This document shows, piece after piece, positions 27,123 through 35,708 of a stretch of DNA of 64,000 bases. The first letter of the stretch is position 1. Every line of letters starts with the position of its first letter. The position numbers were made by a program, and so were the translations under genes. A model generated the notes under the pieces. The model was not told where the DNA came from, ran no database searches, and saw only the letters and a program-made list of their open reading frames with translations. The stretch comes from Microbacterium hibisci (lineage in GTDB: Bacteria; Actinomycetota; Actinomycetes; Actinomycetales; Microbacteriaceae), in the NCBI RefSeq assembly GCF_015278255.1, contig NZ_JADIJC010000009.1:1-64000 (forward strand). Reading direction: 5' to 3'.

Positions 27123-28850
27123 TCACCCGAACGTGAAGGAGTACACTTCGACCCCCGCCGACACGGTGACGTCGAGGACGCGGGTTCCGGCATCCGTCCC
27201 GTCCGCCACGGCGTAGGAGCGCGGCGTGCCCGTGACGCGCACCGTGCGCTCCGCCCCGCCGTCCACCTGGACGCGCACCTCGCCCTCGCCGGCGAGCACC
27301 ATGCGCACCTCCTGGGCCTGGAAGCGGAGACGGATGCCGCCACCGCCGTCGCCGGCGGGCGTGGCGTACTGTGTCTCGACGCGCCACGCCCCATCGAGTG
27401 CGAACGAGTCGTCGGGCTGGTCGGCAGGCAGGTCGTACGCCCTCTCGCCGAAGCGATAGGCGTCGCCGCCACCGTAGTTCACGTCCTTCGCCGAGCCCAG
27501 GAACGTCTCTGGCGTCCGCGGACCGTCAGGGGTGTCGTCGGCGACGTCGGTCGCCGCGGGCAGCTCGGCCGTCGCGTCCGCGGCCTGCAGCAGCTCGCGG
27601 ATGAGCTTCTCCGTCGCGGCGTAGTTCCCCTCGCCGAAGGCGATGTGCCGCACTGTTCCCTCGGCATCGATCAGGTAGTGGGCGGGCCAGTAGCGATTGC
27701 GGTAATTGGTCCACGTCGAGAGGCTGTTGTCGAGCGCGACCGGGTAGGTGATGCCGAAGTCGCGGGCGCCCGCCGCGACGTTCGCGGCATCCTTCTCGAA
27801 CGCGTACTCGGGAGAGTGCACGCCGATCACCTGGAGCCCCGCCTCGCGGTAGGCGGCGTCCCACGCGACGACGTGCGGGATGCTGCGCTGGCAGTTGATG
27901 CAGGAGTACGCCCAGAAATCGACCAGGACCACCTGGCCCCGGAGATCCGCGAGATCGACGGCCGCGCCGCCGGGGGTGTTCAGCCATTCCGCGATCCCCC
28001 GGATGCTCGGCGCCGTCCCGCACGACTCGAGCTCGCGGGCGCCGTTCGTGCAGCGGTCGAGGTCCTTGTTCTCGTCGGTCACGAGCCCGCCGAGGTCGAG
28101 CGCCCGTCGCGCGTCGGGGTTGTCGGTGAGCTCACGCTGCACGCCCGCGGTGTAGTCCGGCACCGCCCGCTGCAGCAGCTGAGGCACGTTGAAGACCAGG
28201 CCGACGGCGAGCGCCAGCATCGCGACGCCGGCGGCGATGCGGAGTCCCCGCTCGCGCGTGCGGAAAGCCCTGATGCGCTCGACGAGACCGCGCCCCGCCA
28301 GCGCGAAGAAGAGGAGCGGCACCGCGACCCCGATCGCGAATGACACCGTGAGCACCACCGTGCCGACGTCGATGCGCCCCGTCGACCCGGCGACGATGAT
28401 CGCCGCGAGCACCGGTCCCGCGCACGGGACGAAGACGGTGCCGAGCGCGAGCCCGACGCCGAAGCCGCTCCCCCGGTTCTGCACCTCGGCGCGCCGAGCG
28501 AGCTTCTGGAAGGGCTTCTCGAGGACCTGCTCGAACCGGGGCACGAGCAATCCCACGCCGATCAGCACGAGGACCGCGATCCCGGTCCAGCGCAGCACGT
28601 CCTGCGGCAGTCCGAGCGCCCCCAGCAGCAGCGAGCCGAGCAGCGTCACGAGGGTGAAGCTCGTGACGAGTCCCGCGATCACAAGGTACGGCCGCCACCG
28701 CGAGGCGGGGGCGGGACCCCCTGTGCCGTCCGCGTCGAAGCGGGCGGACTGCGCGCCGCCGGTGAGGAAGACGACCGGCAGCACGGGCAGGATGCACGGC
28801 GAGATCCCGGTGATGAGTCCGCCCAGCAGACCGATGACGACGAGCTCCAT
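27123..28850 (-). CDS. dipZ: DipZ: CcdA-like membrane protein fused to thioredoxin-like domains
   Basis: A 575-aa thiol-redox protein. The N-terminal CcdA/DsbD-like membrane half has [20 protein letters not shown] and [13 protein letters not shown] with the paired reactive cysteines. A periplasm-type thioredoxin domain has [19 protein letters not shown] (CxxC) near residue 320. A C-terminal beta domain completes the DipZ architecture. It probably carries electrons from cytosolic thioredoxin to secreted proteins. The ATG at 28850 has GGAGGG upstream. The promoter at 28873-28904 mirrors that of the divergent fasciclin gene. Confidence 0.9.
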   Translation of the reverse strand: MELVVIGLLGGLITGISPCILPVLPVVFLTGGAQSARFDADGTGGPAPASRWRPYLVIAGLVTSFTLVTLLGSLLLGALGLPQDVLRWTGIAVLVLIGVGLLVPRFEQVLEKPFQKLARRAEVQNRGSGFGVGLALGTVFVPCAGPVLAAIIVAGSTGRIDVGTVVLTVSFAIGVAVPLLFFALAGRGLVERIRAFRTRERGLRIAAGVAMLALAVGLVFNVPQLLQRAVPDYTAGVQRELTDNPDARRALDLGGLVTDENKDLDRCTNGARELESCGTAPSIRGIAEWLNTPGGAAVDLADLRGQVVLVDFWAYSCINCQRSIPHVVAWDAAYREAGLQVIGVHSPEYAFEKDAANVAAGARDFGITYPVALDNSLSTWTNYRNRYWPAHYLIDAEGTVRHIAFGEGNYAATEKLIRELLQAADATAELPAATDVADDTPDGPRTPETFLGSAKDVNYGGGDAYRFGERAYDLPADQPDDSFALDGAWRVETQYATPAGDGGGGIRLRFQAQEVRMVLAGEGEVRVQVDGGAERTVRVTGTPRSYAVADGTDAGTRVLDVTVSAGVEVYSFTFG

Positions 28851-28872
28851 GCGACCCTCCCCTTCCGTCGCC

Positions 28873-28904
28873 GGTTGTTCGCGGCGCCGACCCGTTCGGA
28901 TTGG
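28873..28904 (-). promoter_or_regulatory. Candidate SigK promoter for dipZ-sigK-rskA
   Basis: On the minus strand CCAATCC (28898-28904) is followed after 16 nt by CGAACAACC (28873-28881). The same ATCC-N16-CGAACAACC arrangement occurs on the other strand before the fasciclin gene. It resembles my recollection of the mycobacterial SigK pattern (CCATCC, CCGAAT-like -10). Confidence 0.65.
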
Positions 28905-29007
28905 GCGGGCGCGCCCGCCGAGTGTGAGGACACGCGGAATGCGGGAGCGGATGCCGCGCCTGCCGCCCACGGGAACGCCCGGGTCGCGGCATCCGCCGAC
29001 GAATTCC

Positions 29008-29038
29008 CCATCCGATCCGGCGGCGCCTCCGAACAACC
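29008..29038 (+). promoter_or_regulatory. Candidate SigK promoter for the fasciclin lipoprotein gene
   Basis: CCATCC (29008-29013) and CGAACAACC (29030-29038) with 16 nt between them, 75 nt before the ATG. Near-identical boxes and identical spacing to the dipZ promoter on the opposite strand. Confidence 0.68.
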
Positions 29039-29113
29039 CGTACAGCCGCTCCTGCGGCACTCCCCGCACCGGGGAACCAGACGCGGTCGCACGACCGCCG
29101 TGAGGAGGAAGAC

Positions 29114-29785
29114 ATGTCCCGCATGACCAGGAAGCGCGTGTCGGCAGGGCTGGCGCTCGCCGTGGCGGCGACCTTCGCGCTGTCCGCCTGTTCGATGGGC
29201 GGATCGACGGCCGAGCCCGAGACCGAGCCCTCGACCCCCATGGAGGCGACCGAGGAGCCGATGGCCGAGGAGCCGATGGCCGACCCCGCCGCCGATCTCG
29301 TCGGCCCGGGGTGCGCCGCCTATGCCGAGGCCGTGCCGGACGGCGACGGCTCCATCGAGGGGATGTCGGCCGATCCCGTCGCGGTCGCCGCCTCGAACAA
29401 CCCGATGCTGACGACGCTGACCGCCGCGGTCAGCGGGCAGCTCAACCCGGAGGTCGACCTCGTCGACACGCTGAACGGCGACGAGTTCACCGTCTTCGCT
29501 CCGGTCGACGACGCCTTCGCCGCGATCGATCCGGCCACGGTCGAGTCGCTGAAGACCGACACCGCGACGCTGACCTCGATCCTCACGTACCACGTGGTCC
29601 CCGGTCGCATCGAGCCGGCAGACATCGCCGGCATGCACACCACGGTGCAGGGCGCCGATCTCGAGGTCACCGGCGAGGGCGACATGTGGATGGTGAACGA
29701 CGCGAACGTGATCTGCGGTGGGGTGCAGACCGCGAACGCGACCGTCTACCTCATCGACGCGGTGCTGATGCCTCCGGCACAGTGA
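29114..29785 (+). CDS. Fasciclin-domain lipoprotein (MPT70/MPT83-like)
   Basis: A 223-aa surface lipoprotein. Signal peptide with lipobox LSAC (Cys26), then an acidic Glu/Pro/Thr linker with two EEPM repeats, then one fasciclin domain (about 80-222) with [27 protein letters not shown] and YHVVPG. It matches mycobacterial MPT83/MPT70, abundant SigK-dependent secreted proteins; adhesion or cell-envelope roles are suspected. Preceded by GGAGGAAG. Paired with dipZ-sigK-rskA, as in the mycobacterial regulon. Confidence 0.9.
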   Translation: MSRMTRKRVSAGLALAVAATFALSACSMGGSTAEPETEPSTPMEATEEPMAEEPMADPAADLVGPGCAAYAEAVPDGDGSIEGMSADPVAVAASNNPMLTTLTAAVSGQLNPEVDLVDTLNGDEFTVFAPVDDAFAAIDPATVESLKTDTATLTSILTYHVVPGRIEPADIAGMHTTVQGADLEVTGEGDMWMVNDANVICGGVQTANATVYLIDAVLMPPAQ

Positions 29786-29823
29786 CCGCCGCCGGCTTCG
29801 GCCGGCGTTCGGGGGGCGGCGCG

Positions 29824-29854
29824 GCCGCCGACGCCTGGGGGCGGCGTCGGCGGC
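29824..29854 (+). terminator. Terminator after the fasciclin gene
   Basis: Perfect 12-bp GC-rich stem, GCCGCCGACGCC with GGCGTCGGCGGC, around a 7-nt loop and followed by TTCG, 38 nt after the stop. A smaller GCCGGC hairpin (about 29791-29806) precedes it. Confidence 0.65.
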
Positions 29855-29981
29855 TTCGCCGTGCGTGCTTGCACAGTCCCGCGGGATCGTCAAGCGGGTC
29901 TCGGCCGGGGGGTGCGGTGCTTAACGTGGGGTTTAGCCCGGAGTCGTGCCGGAGGGGTGCGGGGCCTGGGCGGGAGGACAA

Positions 29982-31517
29982 GTGACGGACCTGCGTGAGT
30001 CGGGGGAACTCTCGACGGGCGAGCTTCTGGACGATCGATACGTCCTGCAGGAGCGGATCGGCGAGGGCGGGATGGCCCGCGTATATCGCGCCGAAGACAC
30101 GCATCTGCAGCGCTCGGTCGCGGTGAAGGTGTTCCGCGAGCCCACCGACGGCATCGACTCGGTCGAGCGAGCGCTGTCGGAGACGACGCTCCTCGCCTCG
30201 CTCAGTCACCATTCGCTCGTCACCGTGTTCGATGCCCGGGTGGGCTCGGACGACACCAGCTATCTGGTGATGGAGCACGTCGACGGCATCACGCTGCGCG
30301 ACCTCATCGCCGACGGTCCCGTCGAGCCGAGAGTCGTCGCCTCCATCGCGATCGACATCGCCGAAGGTCTGCACGTCGCGCACGACCACGGCGTCGTGCA
30401 CCGAGACATCAAGCCCTCCAACGTGTTGCTGCGGCCGTCACCGCGACCCGGGTGGGAATGGCGCGCGAAGCTGGCGGACTTCGGCATCGCGTATCTCATG
30501 GACTCGGCGCGGGTCACCACCCCGGGCGTGATCGTCGGCACGATGGCGTATGTCGCGCCCGAGCAGGCACGGGGGGCGGTGCCGGCGCCGCCCGCCGACA
30601 TCTACGCTTTCGGCCTGCTGCTGATCGAGGCGCTCACCGGTGAGCGGCCCTTCGGGGATGCGGAAGGCATCGGCACGGTCGTCGCGCGCCTGTCGGCGGG
30701 GCCCCGGATCCCGGAGTCGCTGCACCCGGCGTGGCAGGGGCTGCTGCGGGGCATGACGGCGATCCGGCCGGACGACCGGCCGACCGCGCTCGACGTGGTG
30801 TCGGCGGCGTCGCGGCTGGCCGCGATGGAGAACGCCCTCGCGCGCGAGAAGGCCGACCCGGCGACGGCACCCGTCGCGATGACGGCGGCGGCGGTCGTCA
30901 CGCCCGAGAAGGCATCGCCGGCCGCACCCGAAGCGCTGCCGTCAAGCGCCGAAGCGCCGGCGGCAACGCCCGGCACCGGCCCCACGCAGGTGTTCTCACC
31001 GCCCGTCGCGCCGTCCGAGTCGCTCTCACCGGGCTTGGCCGGGCGGGCGCGCCACGGCGCGCTGCGCCGAGACGCACGCCGGTCAGCCGTTGGTCCGGCG
31101 GCATCGGTCGTGTCGACCGCTGCCGCGCCGGTCGTGCCGACGCTCTCGGACGACGAGCGTCGTCCCTCGCGGCGTGCGCTGGTCATCGGCATCGTGATCG
31201 CGGCGCTCCTCGCGCTTGCCCTCGCGCTCGGGACCCTCTGGCTGGCGAACAGCTGGACGGCCGAACCCGAGCCGGTGCCGACGACGCCCGTCGAGGAGCC
31301 GGCGGTACCCGCGCCAGCCGAGGACGCCCCCGTCGAAGAGGCTCCGGCGGAGCAGCCGGTCGAGCAGGCGCCCGCCGAGCAGGCGCCCGCCGAGCAGGCG
31401 CCGCCCGCGGACACGGGCGGCGGCAGCGACAACAGCGGCCCCGGCAACAACAACGGCAATGGCAACGGCAACGGCGGCGGCAACAGCGGAAACGGCCGCG
31501 GCAACGGCAACGGCTGA
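29982..31517 (+). CDS. Membrane Ser/Thr protein kinase (PknB-type)
   Basis: A 511-aa eukaryotic-like kinase. Glycine loop GEGGMARVYRAED near residue 27, VAVKVF with the ATP lysine, catalytic HRDIKPSN near 140, DFGIAYL and APEQ. After the kinase domain (about 17-285) comes an Ala/Pro-rich juxtamembrane segment, a transmembrane helix near 400-420 (ALVIGIVIAALLALALALG), and an external tail with EQAPAEQAPAEQAP repeats ending in a Gly/Asn-rich run. No PASTA domains. The GTG at 29982 has GGGAGGA upstream. Stands alone; TAACGT at about 29920 is a possible -10. Confidence 0.88.
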   Translation: MTDLRESGELSTGELLDDRYVLQERIGEGGMARVYRAEDTHLQRSVAVKVFREPTDGIDSVERALSETTLLASLSHHSLVTVFDARVGSDDTSYLVMEHVDGITLRDLIADGPVEPRVVASIAIDIAEGLHVAHDHGVVHRDIKPSNVLLRPSPRPGWEWRAKLADFGIAYLMDSARVTTPGVIVGTMAYVAPEQARGAVPAPPADIYAFGLLLIEALTGERPFGDAEGIGTVVARLSAGPRIPESLHPAWQGLLRGMTAIRPDDRPTALDVVSAASRLAAMENALAREKADPATAPVAMTAAAVVTPEKASPAAPEALPSSAEAPAATPGTGPTQVFSPPVAPSESLSPGLAGRARHGALRRDARRSAVGPAASVVSTAAAPVVPTLSDDERRPSRRALVIGIVIAALLALALALGTLWLANSWTAEPEPVPTTPVEEPAVPAPAEDAPVEEAPAEQPVEQAPAEQAPAEQAPPADTGGGSDNSGPGNNNGNGNGNGGGNSGNGRGNGNG

Positions 31518-31556
31518 CTCCGCGCACCGACGCCCCGACCACACGGCAGGCATTGC

Positions 31557-31562
31557 TAGGGT
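31557..31562 (+). promoter_or_regulatory. -10 hexamer of the tRNA-Lys gene
   Basis: TAGGGT lies 7 nt before the first base of tRNA-Lys, so transcription would start at or next to the mature 5' end. The narG promoter uses the same hexamer and spacing before its ATG. Confidence 0.6.
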
Positions 31563-31569
31563 GGGAGAC

Positions 31570-31904
31570 GCCCCTATAGCTCAGTTGGTTAGAGCAACGG
31601 ACTTCAAGACAACAAATGGAGCGCCGGCGCAGAAATGCGTCGGATGACCGCCGCTATATGCTGGGACGCCCTGAGAGCCCGAGGTACTCGCCAGTGTCAG
31701 ACGACACCGGCAGTGACAATCCGAGGGATTGGGTAATCAGCAGGTAACCGCAAGGGAACCTCAGAGACTACACGCGGCGCACCTGACCGGCCCGGCCGAA
31801 GGTGAAGATATAGTCCAGACTGCAAGCCGGAGACGGTGGCTGGGGAAACTCAGTGCAGCAGGTTAATCCGTGGGTCCAGGGTTCGAGCCCCTGTGGGGGC
31901 ACCA
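31570..31904 (+). tRNA. tRNA-Lys(UUU) interrupted by a group I intron
   Basis: Joining 31570-31604 to 31863-31904 gives a complete cloverleaf. Acceptor GCCCCTA pairs with TGGGGGC, D-arm GCTC/GAGC, anticodon stem ACGGA/TCCGT with loop CTTTTAA (anticodon UUU), T-arm CAGGG/CCCTG around TTCGAGC, discriminator A and encoded CCA. Every stem pairs over its full length with one G-U. The interruption lies between anticodon positions 34 and 35. Alternative splice joints give no sensible anticodon. Confidence 0.93.
31605..31862 (+). other. Group I self-splicing intron in the tRNA-Lys anticodon loop
   Basis: 258 nt with the conserved catalytic core: Q-like AATCAGCAGGTAAC at about 31735-31748, R element TCAGAGACTACACG (31761-31774) and S element AAGATATAGTCC (31805-31816). 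P7 forms between GACTA (31766-31770) and TAGTC (31811-31815). P1 pairs exon CTT plus intron CA with TGGAG (31617-31621), giving the required U-G pair at the 5' splice site; the intron ends with the terminal G at 31862. No room for a homing endonuclease. The core and insertion site resemble the cyanobacterial tRNA-Leu(UAA) intron. Confidence 0.93.
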
Positions 31905-32000
31905 CTTCTCCTCGCTCGTCCCCGTCACCCGGCGAACGTCGGGAAAAGGCATCCCATCCCCCCTGGCGCACGCGCCGGACCTTTCGCTAGGGTCCGAGAC

Positions 32001-35000
32001 ATGACGCCCCAGATCGGTGTGGACGGCCCGGCTTCCGACGCCCTGCTGGCTGCAGGGCGGTTCTTCACGAGGTGGGACGAGACCGCCGATCACCGGGCGG
32101 CGTTTCTCGAGGGCGGCCGAGACGGCGACGCGTTCTACCGGGATCGGTGGAGTCACGACAAGGTCGTCCGGTCGACGCACGGGGTGAACTGCACGGGCTC
32201 CTGTTCGTGGAAGGTGTACGTCAAGGACGGCATCATCACGTGGGAGGCCCAGGAGACCGACTATCCGAGCGTCGGCCCCGACCGTCCCGAATACGAGCCC
32301 CGCGGGTGTCCCCGCGGGGCTGCTTTTTCGTGGTACACCTACTCGCCGACGCGCGTGCGCTACCCGTACGTCCGGGGCGTCCTGCTCGAGGAGTACCGGG
32401 CGGCGAAGGCCCGGACCGGCGACCCGGTCGAGGCGTTCGGCGAGATCACGAAGAATCCCGAGACGCGACAGCGCTATCAGCGCGCCCGCGGCAAGGGCGG
32501 GCTGGTGCGCGCATCCTGGCGCGAGGCGGTCGAGCTCGTCGCCGCCGGCTACGTCCACACCATCAAGGAGTACGGCCCCGATCGTGTCGCCGGGTTCTCG
32601 CCGATCCCGGCCATGTCGATGGTGTCGCACTGCATCGGCACGCGGTTCACGCAGCTCGTCGGCGGCGTGATGACCTCGTTCTACGACTGGTACGCCGACC
32701 TGCCGGTCGCGAGTCCGCAGGTGTTCGGCGATCAGACCGACGTGCCCGAGTCGGGCGACTGGTGGGACGCCACCTACCTCATGATGTGGGGCTCCAACGT
32801 GCCGGTCACCCGCACCCCCGACGCCCACTGGATGGCCGAGGTGCGCTACCGCGGCACGAAAGTCGTGACGGTGAGCCCCGACTACGCCGACAACACCAAG
32901 TTCGCCGACGAGTGGCTGCCCTGCCAGGCCGGCACCGACGCCGCGCTCGCGATGGCGATGGGACACGTCGTGCTCAAGGAGAACTACGTCGACCGCCGGG
33001 TGCCGTTCTTCGCCGACTTCGCGCGTCAGTACACCGACCTCCCCCACCTCGTGCGACTCGTCGAGCGCGACGGCGCCTACGTGCCCGGCACGTTCGTCAC
33101 CTCCACGGATCTCGGCGGCGACACGCCTGAGGATGAGTGGAAGACGGTGGTGCTGGATGCCGCCACCGCCACGCCGCGCGTTCCGAACGGCTCGATGGGC
33201 TTCCGGTACGCGCCGTCGGGCGAGGGCCGCTGGAACCTCGACCTCGAAGGCGTGGAGCCCGCGCTCTCGATCGCCGACCTGCCGGCCGCGACCGGGAGGC
33301 CGGAGGCCGTCGAGGTGCTCCTCCCCCGCTTCGACTCCGCCGACGGCTCGGGTGAGGTGCTCCGCCGCGGCGTCCCCGCGACCCGGGTGAGCGGCATCCT
33401 CGTCACCACCGTCCTCGACCTCATGCTCGCCCAGTACGGCGTCGCGCGCGACGGACTGCCCGGCGACTGGCCGACCGGGCTCGACGACGCCGACTCGCCG
33501 TACACCCCGGCCTGGCAGGAGGAGATCACCGGCGTGCCGGCGCAGGCGTGCACGCGCATCGCGCGCGAGTTCGCCGCCAACGCGGTGGAATCGAACGGCC
33601 GCTCGATGATCATCATGGGCGCGGGCATCTGTCAGTGGTTCCACGGCGACGCGACCTACCGCGCGATCCTGGCGCTGCTGATCCTCACGGGCTCGATGGG
33701 GCGCAACGGCGGTGGCTGGGCGCACTACGTCGGGCAGGAGAAGTGCCGCCCGATCACCGGCTGGCTCTCGCTCGCGAACGCCCTGGACTGGAACCGGCCG
33801 CCCCGCACCATGATCGGCACCGCGTACTGGTACATGCACACCGACCAATGGCGCTTCGACGGGTACGCCGCCGACGCGCTGGCCTCTCCGCTCGCCGAGG
33901 GCAACCTCGCCGGCATGCACACGGCCGACACCATCGCGCAGTCGGCGCGCCTCGGGTGGATGCCGTTCTACCCGCAGTTCGACGTCAACCCGCTCGACCT
34001 CGCCGATCGGGCCGACGCCGCCGTGGCGAACGGAGAGGCGGCGGATGCGGCATCCTTCGTCGCCGCGCAGCTCTCCTCCGGTGCGCTGCAGCCCGCCATC
34101 GCCGACGTCGACGCCCCCGAGAACTGGCCGCGCCTGCTCACGCTGTGGCGCTCGAACCTGATGGGATCGAGCGCGAAGGGCAACGAGTACTTCCTCAAGC
34201 ATCTGCTCGGCACGCACAGCAACGTGATGGCCACGGACGAGGCGAGCGTGCGGCCGAACGACGTGACCTGGCGAGACGAGATCCCCGAGGGGAAGCTCGA
34301 CCTGCTGGTGTCGGCGGACTTCCGCATGACCTCAACGACGCTCCTGTCGGACGTCGTCTTCCCCGCGGCCACCTGGTACGAGAAGCACGACCTCTCGTCC
34401 ACCGACATGCACCCGTTCGTGCACGCGTTCACCCCTGCGATCGACCCGCCGTGGGAGGCGAAGAGCGACTTCGACCTCTTCCACGCGATCGCGGTCGAAT
34501 TCTCGGCCCAGGCGCGGACCCACCTGGGCACGCGCCGCGACCTGGTCTCGGTGCCGATGCAGCACGACACCCCGGGCGAGACGTCGCAGCCGGGCGGCGA
34601 GGTGCGGGACTGGGCGCGCGGCGACGGCCCGGGCATCCCCGGCAAGACGATGCCGCAGTTCACGGTCGTTGAGCGCGACTACACGGCGATCGCCGACAAG
34701 CTCGCCGCGGTGGGACCGCTCGCCGACAAGCTCGGCTTCACCATCAAGAACGTCACCTACGACGTCGCGCACGAGGTCGAGCGGCTGGCACAGAAGAACG
34801 GCGTCATGCTCGGCGGCGCGGCCGACGGCCGCCCCGCGATGGACACCGACGTCAAGATGGCCGAGGCGATCCTGGCCTTCTCGGGCACGACCAACGGCGA
34901 GCTCGCCGCGCAGGGCTTCCGCACCCTCGAGAAGCGCGTGGGCAAGCCGCTGGCCGACCTCGCCGAGGGGTCGGAGGAGAAGCGCATCACCTTCGCGATG

Positions 35001-35708
35001 ACGCAGGCGGCTCCCGTGCCGGTGATCACGTCGCCGGAGTGGTCGGGCTCGGAGACGGGCGGCCGGCGGTACGCGCCGTTCACCGTGAACATCGAGCGGC
35101 TGAAGCCCTTCCACACCCTCACCGGCCGCATGCACTTCTATCTCGACCACGCCTGGATGCGCGACCTCGGCGAGGCCTTGCCGATCTACCGCCCGCCGCT
35201 CGACATGCACCGGCTGTTCGGCGAGCCCAAGCTCGGGCCGGACGGCGCGCAGCAGGTCGTCGTGCGCTACCTCACGCCGCACTCGAAGTGGTCGATCCAC
35301 TCCGAGTATCAGGACAACCTCTTCATGCTGTCGCTCTCGCGCGGCGGTCCGACGGTGTGGATGAGTCCGGCTGATGCCGCGGCCATCGGCGCCGCCGACA
35401 ACGACTGGGTCGAGTGCGTCAACTCCAACGGCGTCTTGGTGGCGCGGGCGATCGTGTCGCACCGCATGCCGACCGGCGTGGTCTACGTGCACCACGCCCA
35501 GGAGCGCACGATCGACGTGCCGAAGTCCGAAGCGACCGGCCGGCGCGGCGGCATCCACAACTCCGTCACGAGGCTGCTGGTCAAACCCACCCACCTCATC
35601 GGCGGGTACGCGCAGCTCTCGTACACGTTCAACTACCTCGGCCCGACGGGGAACCAGCGCGACATGGTGGCGACGGTCCGCCGCCGCAGCCAGGAGGTGG
35701 AGTACTGA
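32001..35708 (+). CDS. narG: Respiratory nitrate reductase alpha subunit NarG
   Basis: A 1235-aa catalytic subunit reducing nitrate to nitrite at the bis-MGD molybdenum site, cytoplasmic side of the membrane. The N-terminal FS0 cluster motif is HGVNCTGSCSWKVYVK near residue 60. The later GWAHYVGQEKCRPITG and SDFRMTSTTLLSD-like regions and the long C-terminal domain ending GPTGNQRDMVATVRR are characteristic. No Tat signal. The ATG at 32001 follows TAGGGT (31988-31993) by 7 nt, so the message may be leaderless; an in-frame extension would run into the tRNA. Stop overlaps the narH ATG (TGATG). Confidence 0.97.
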   Translation: MTPQIGVDGPASDALLAAGRFFTRWDETADHRAAFLEGGRDGDAFYRDRWSHDKVVRSTHGVNCTGSCSWKVYVKDGIITWEAQETDYPSVGPDRPEYEPRGCPRGAAFSWYTYSPTRVRYPYVRGVLLEEYRAAKARTGDPVEAFGEITKNPETRQRYQRARGKGGLVRASWREAVELVAAGYVHTIKEYGPDRVAGFSPIPAMSMVSHCIGTRFTQLVGGVMTSFYDWYADLPVASPQVFGDQTDVPESGDWWDATYLMMWGSNVPVTRTPDAHWMAEVRYRGTKVVTVSPDYADNTKFADEWLPCQAGTDAALAMAMGHVVLKENYVDRRVPFFADFARQYTDLPHLVRLVERDGAYVPGTFVTSTDLGGDTPEDEWKTVVLDAATATPRVPNGSMGFRYAPSGEGRWNLDLEGVEPALSIADLPAATGRPEAVEVLLPRFDSADGSGEVLRRGVPATRVSGILVTTVLDLMLAQYGVARDGLPGDWPTGLDDADSPYTPAWQEEITGVPAQACTRIAREFAANAVESNGRSMIIMGAGICQWFHGDATYRAILALLILTGSMGRNGGGWAHYVGQEKCRPITGWLSLANALDWNRPPRTMIGTAYWYMHTDQWRFDGYAADALASPLAEGNLAGMHTADTIAQSARLGWMPFYPQFDVNPLDLADRADAAVANGEAADAASFVAAQLSSGALQPAIADVDAPENWPRLLTLWRSNLMGSSAKGNEYFLKHLLGTHSNVMATDEASVRPNDVTWRDEIPEGKLDLLVSADFRMTSTTLLSDVVFPAATWYEKHDLSSTDMHPFVHAFTPAIDPPWEAKSDFDLFHAIAVEFSAQARTHLGTRRDLVSVPMQHDTPGETSQPGGEVRDWARGDGPGIPGKTMPQFTVVERDYTAIADKLAAVGPLADKLGFTIKNVTYDVAHEVERLAQKNGVMLGGAADGRPAMDTDVKMAEAILAFSGTTNGELAAQGFRTLEKRVGKPLADLAEGSEEKRITFAMTQAAPVPVITSPEWSGSETGGRRYAPFTVNIERLKPFHTLTGRMHFYLDHAWMRDLGEALPIYRPPLDMHRLFGEPKLGPDGAQQVVVRYLTPHSKWSIHSEYQDNLFMLSLSRGGPTVWMSPADAAAIGAADNDWVECVNSNGVLVARAIVSHRMPTGVVYVHHAQERTIDVPKSEATGRRGGIHNSVTRLLVKPTHLIGGYAQLSYTFNYLGPTGNQRDMVATVRRRSQEVEY

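Noticed and set aside
28851..29069. Longer DipZ start overlapping the promoter region
   Set aside because: The extension passes through the candidate SigK promoter and lacks a membrane signal; ATG at 28850 has a Shine-Dalgarno sequence and begins the first membrane helix.
31836..32000. N-terminal extension of NarG
   Set aside because: It would start inside the intron of tRNA-Lys and read through the tRNA; the domain begins at the 32001 ATG.
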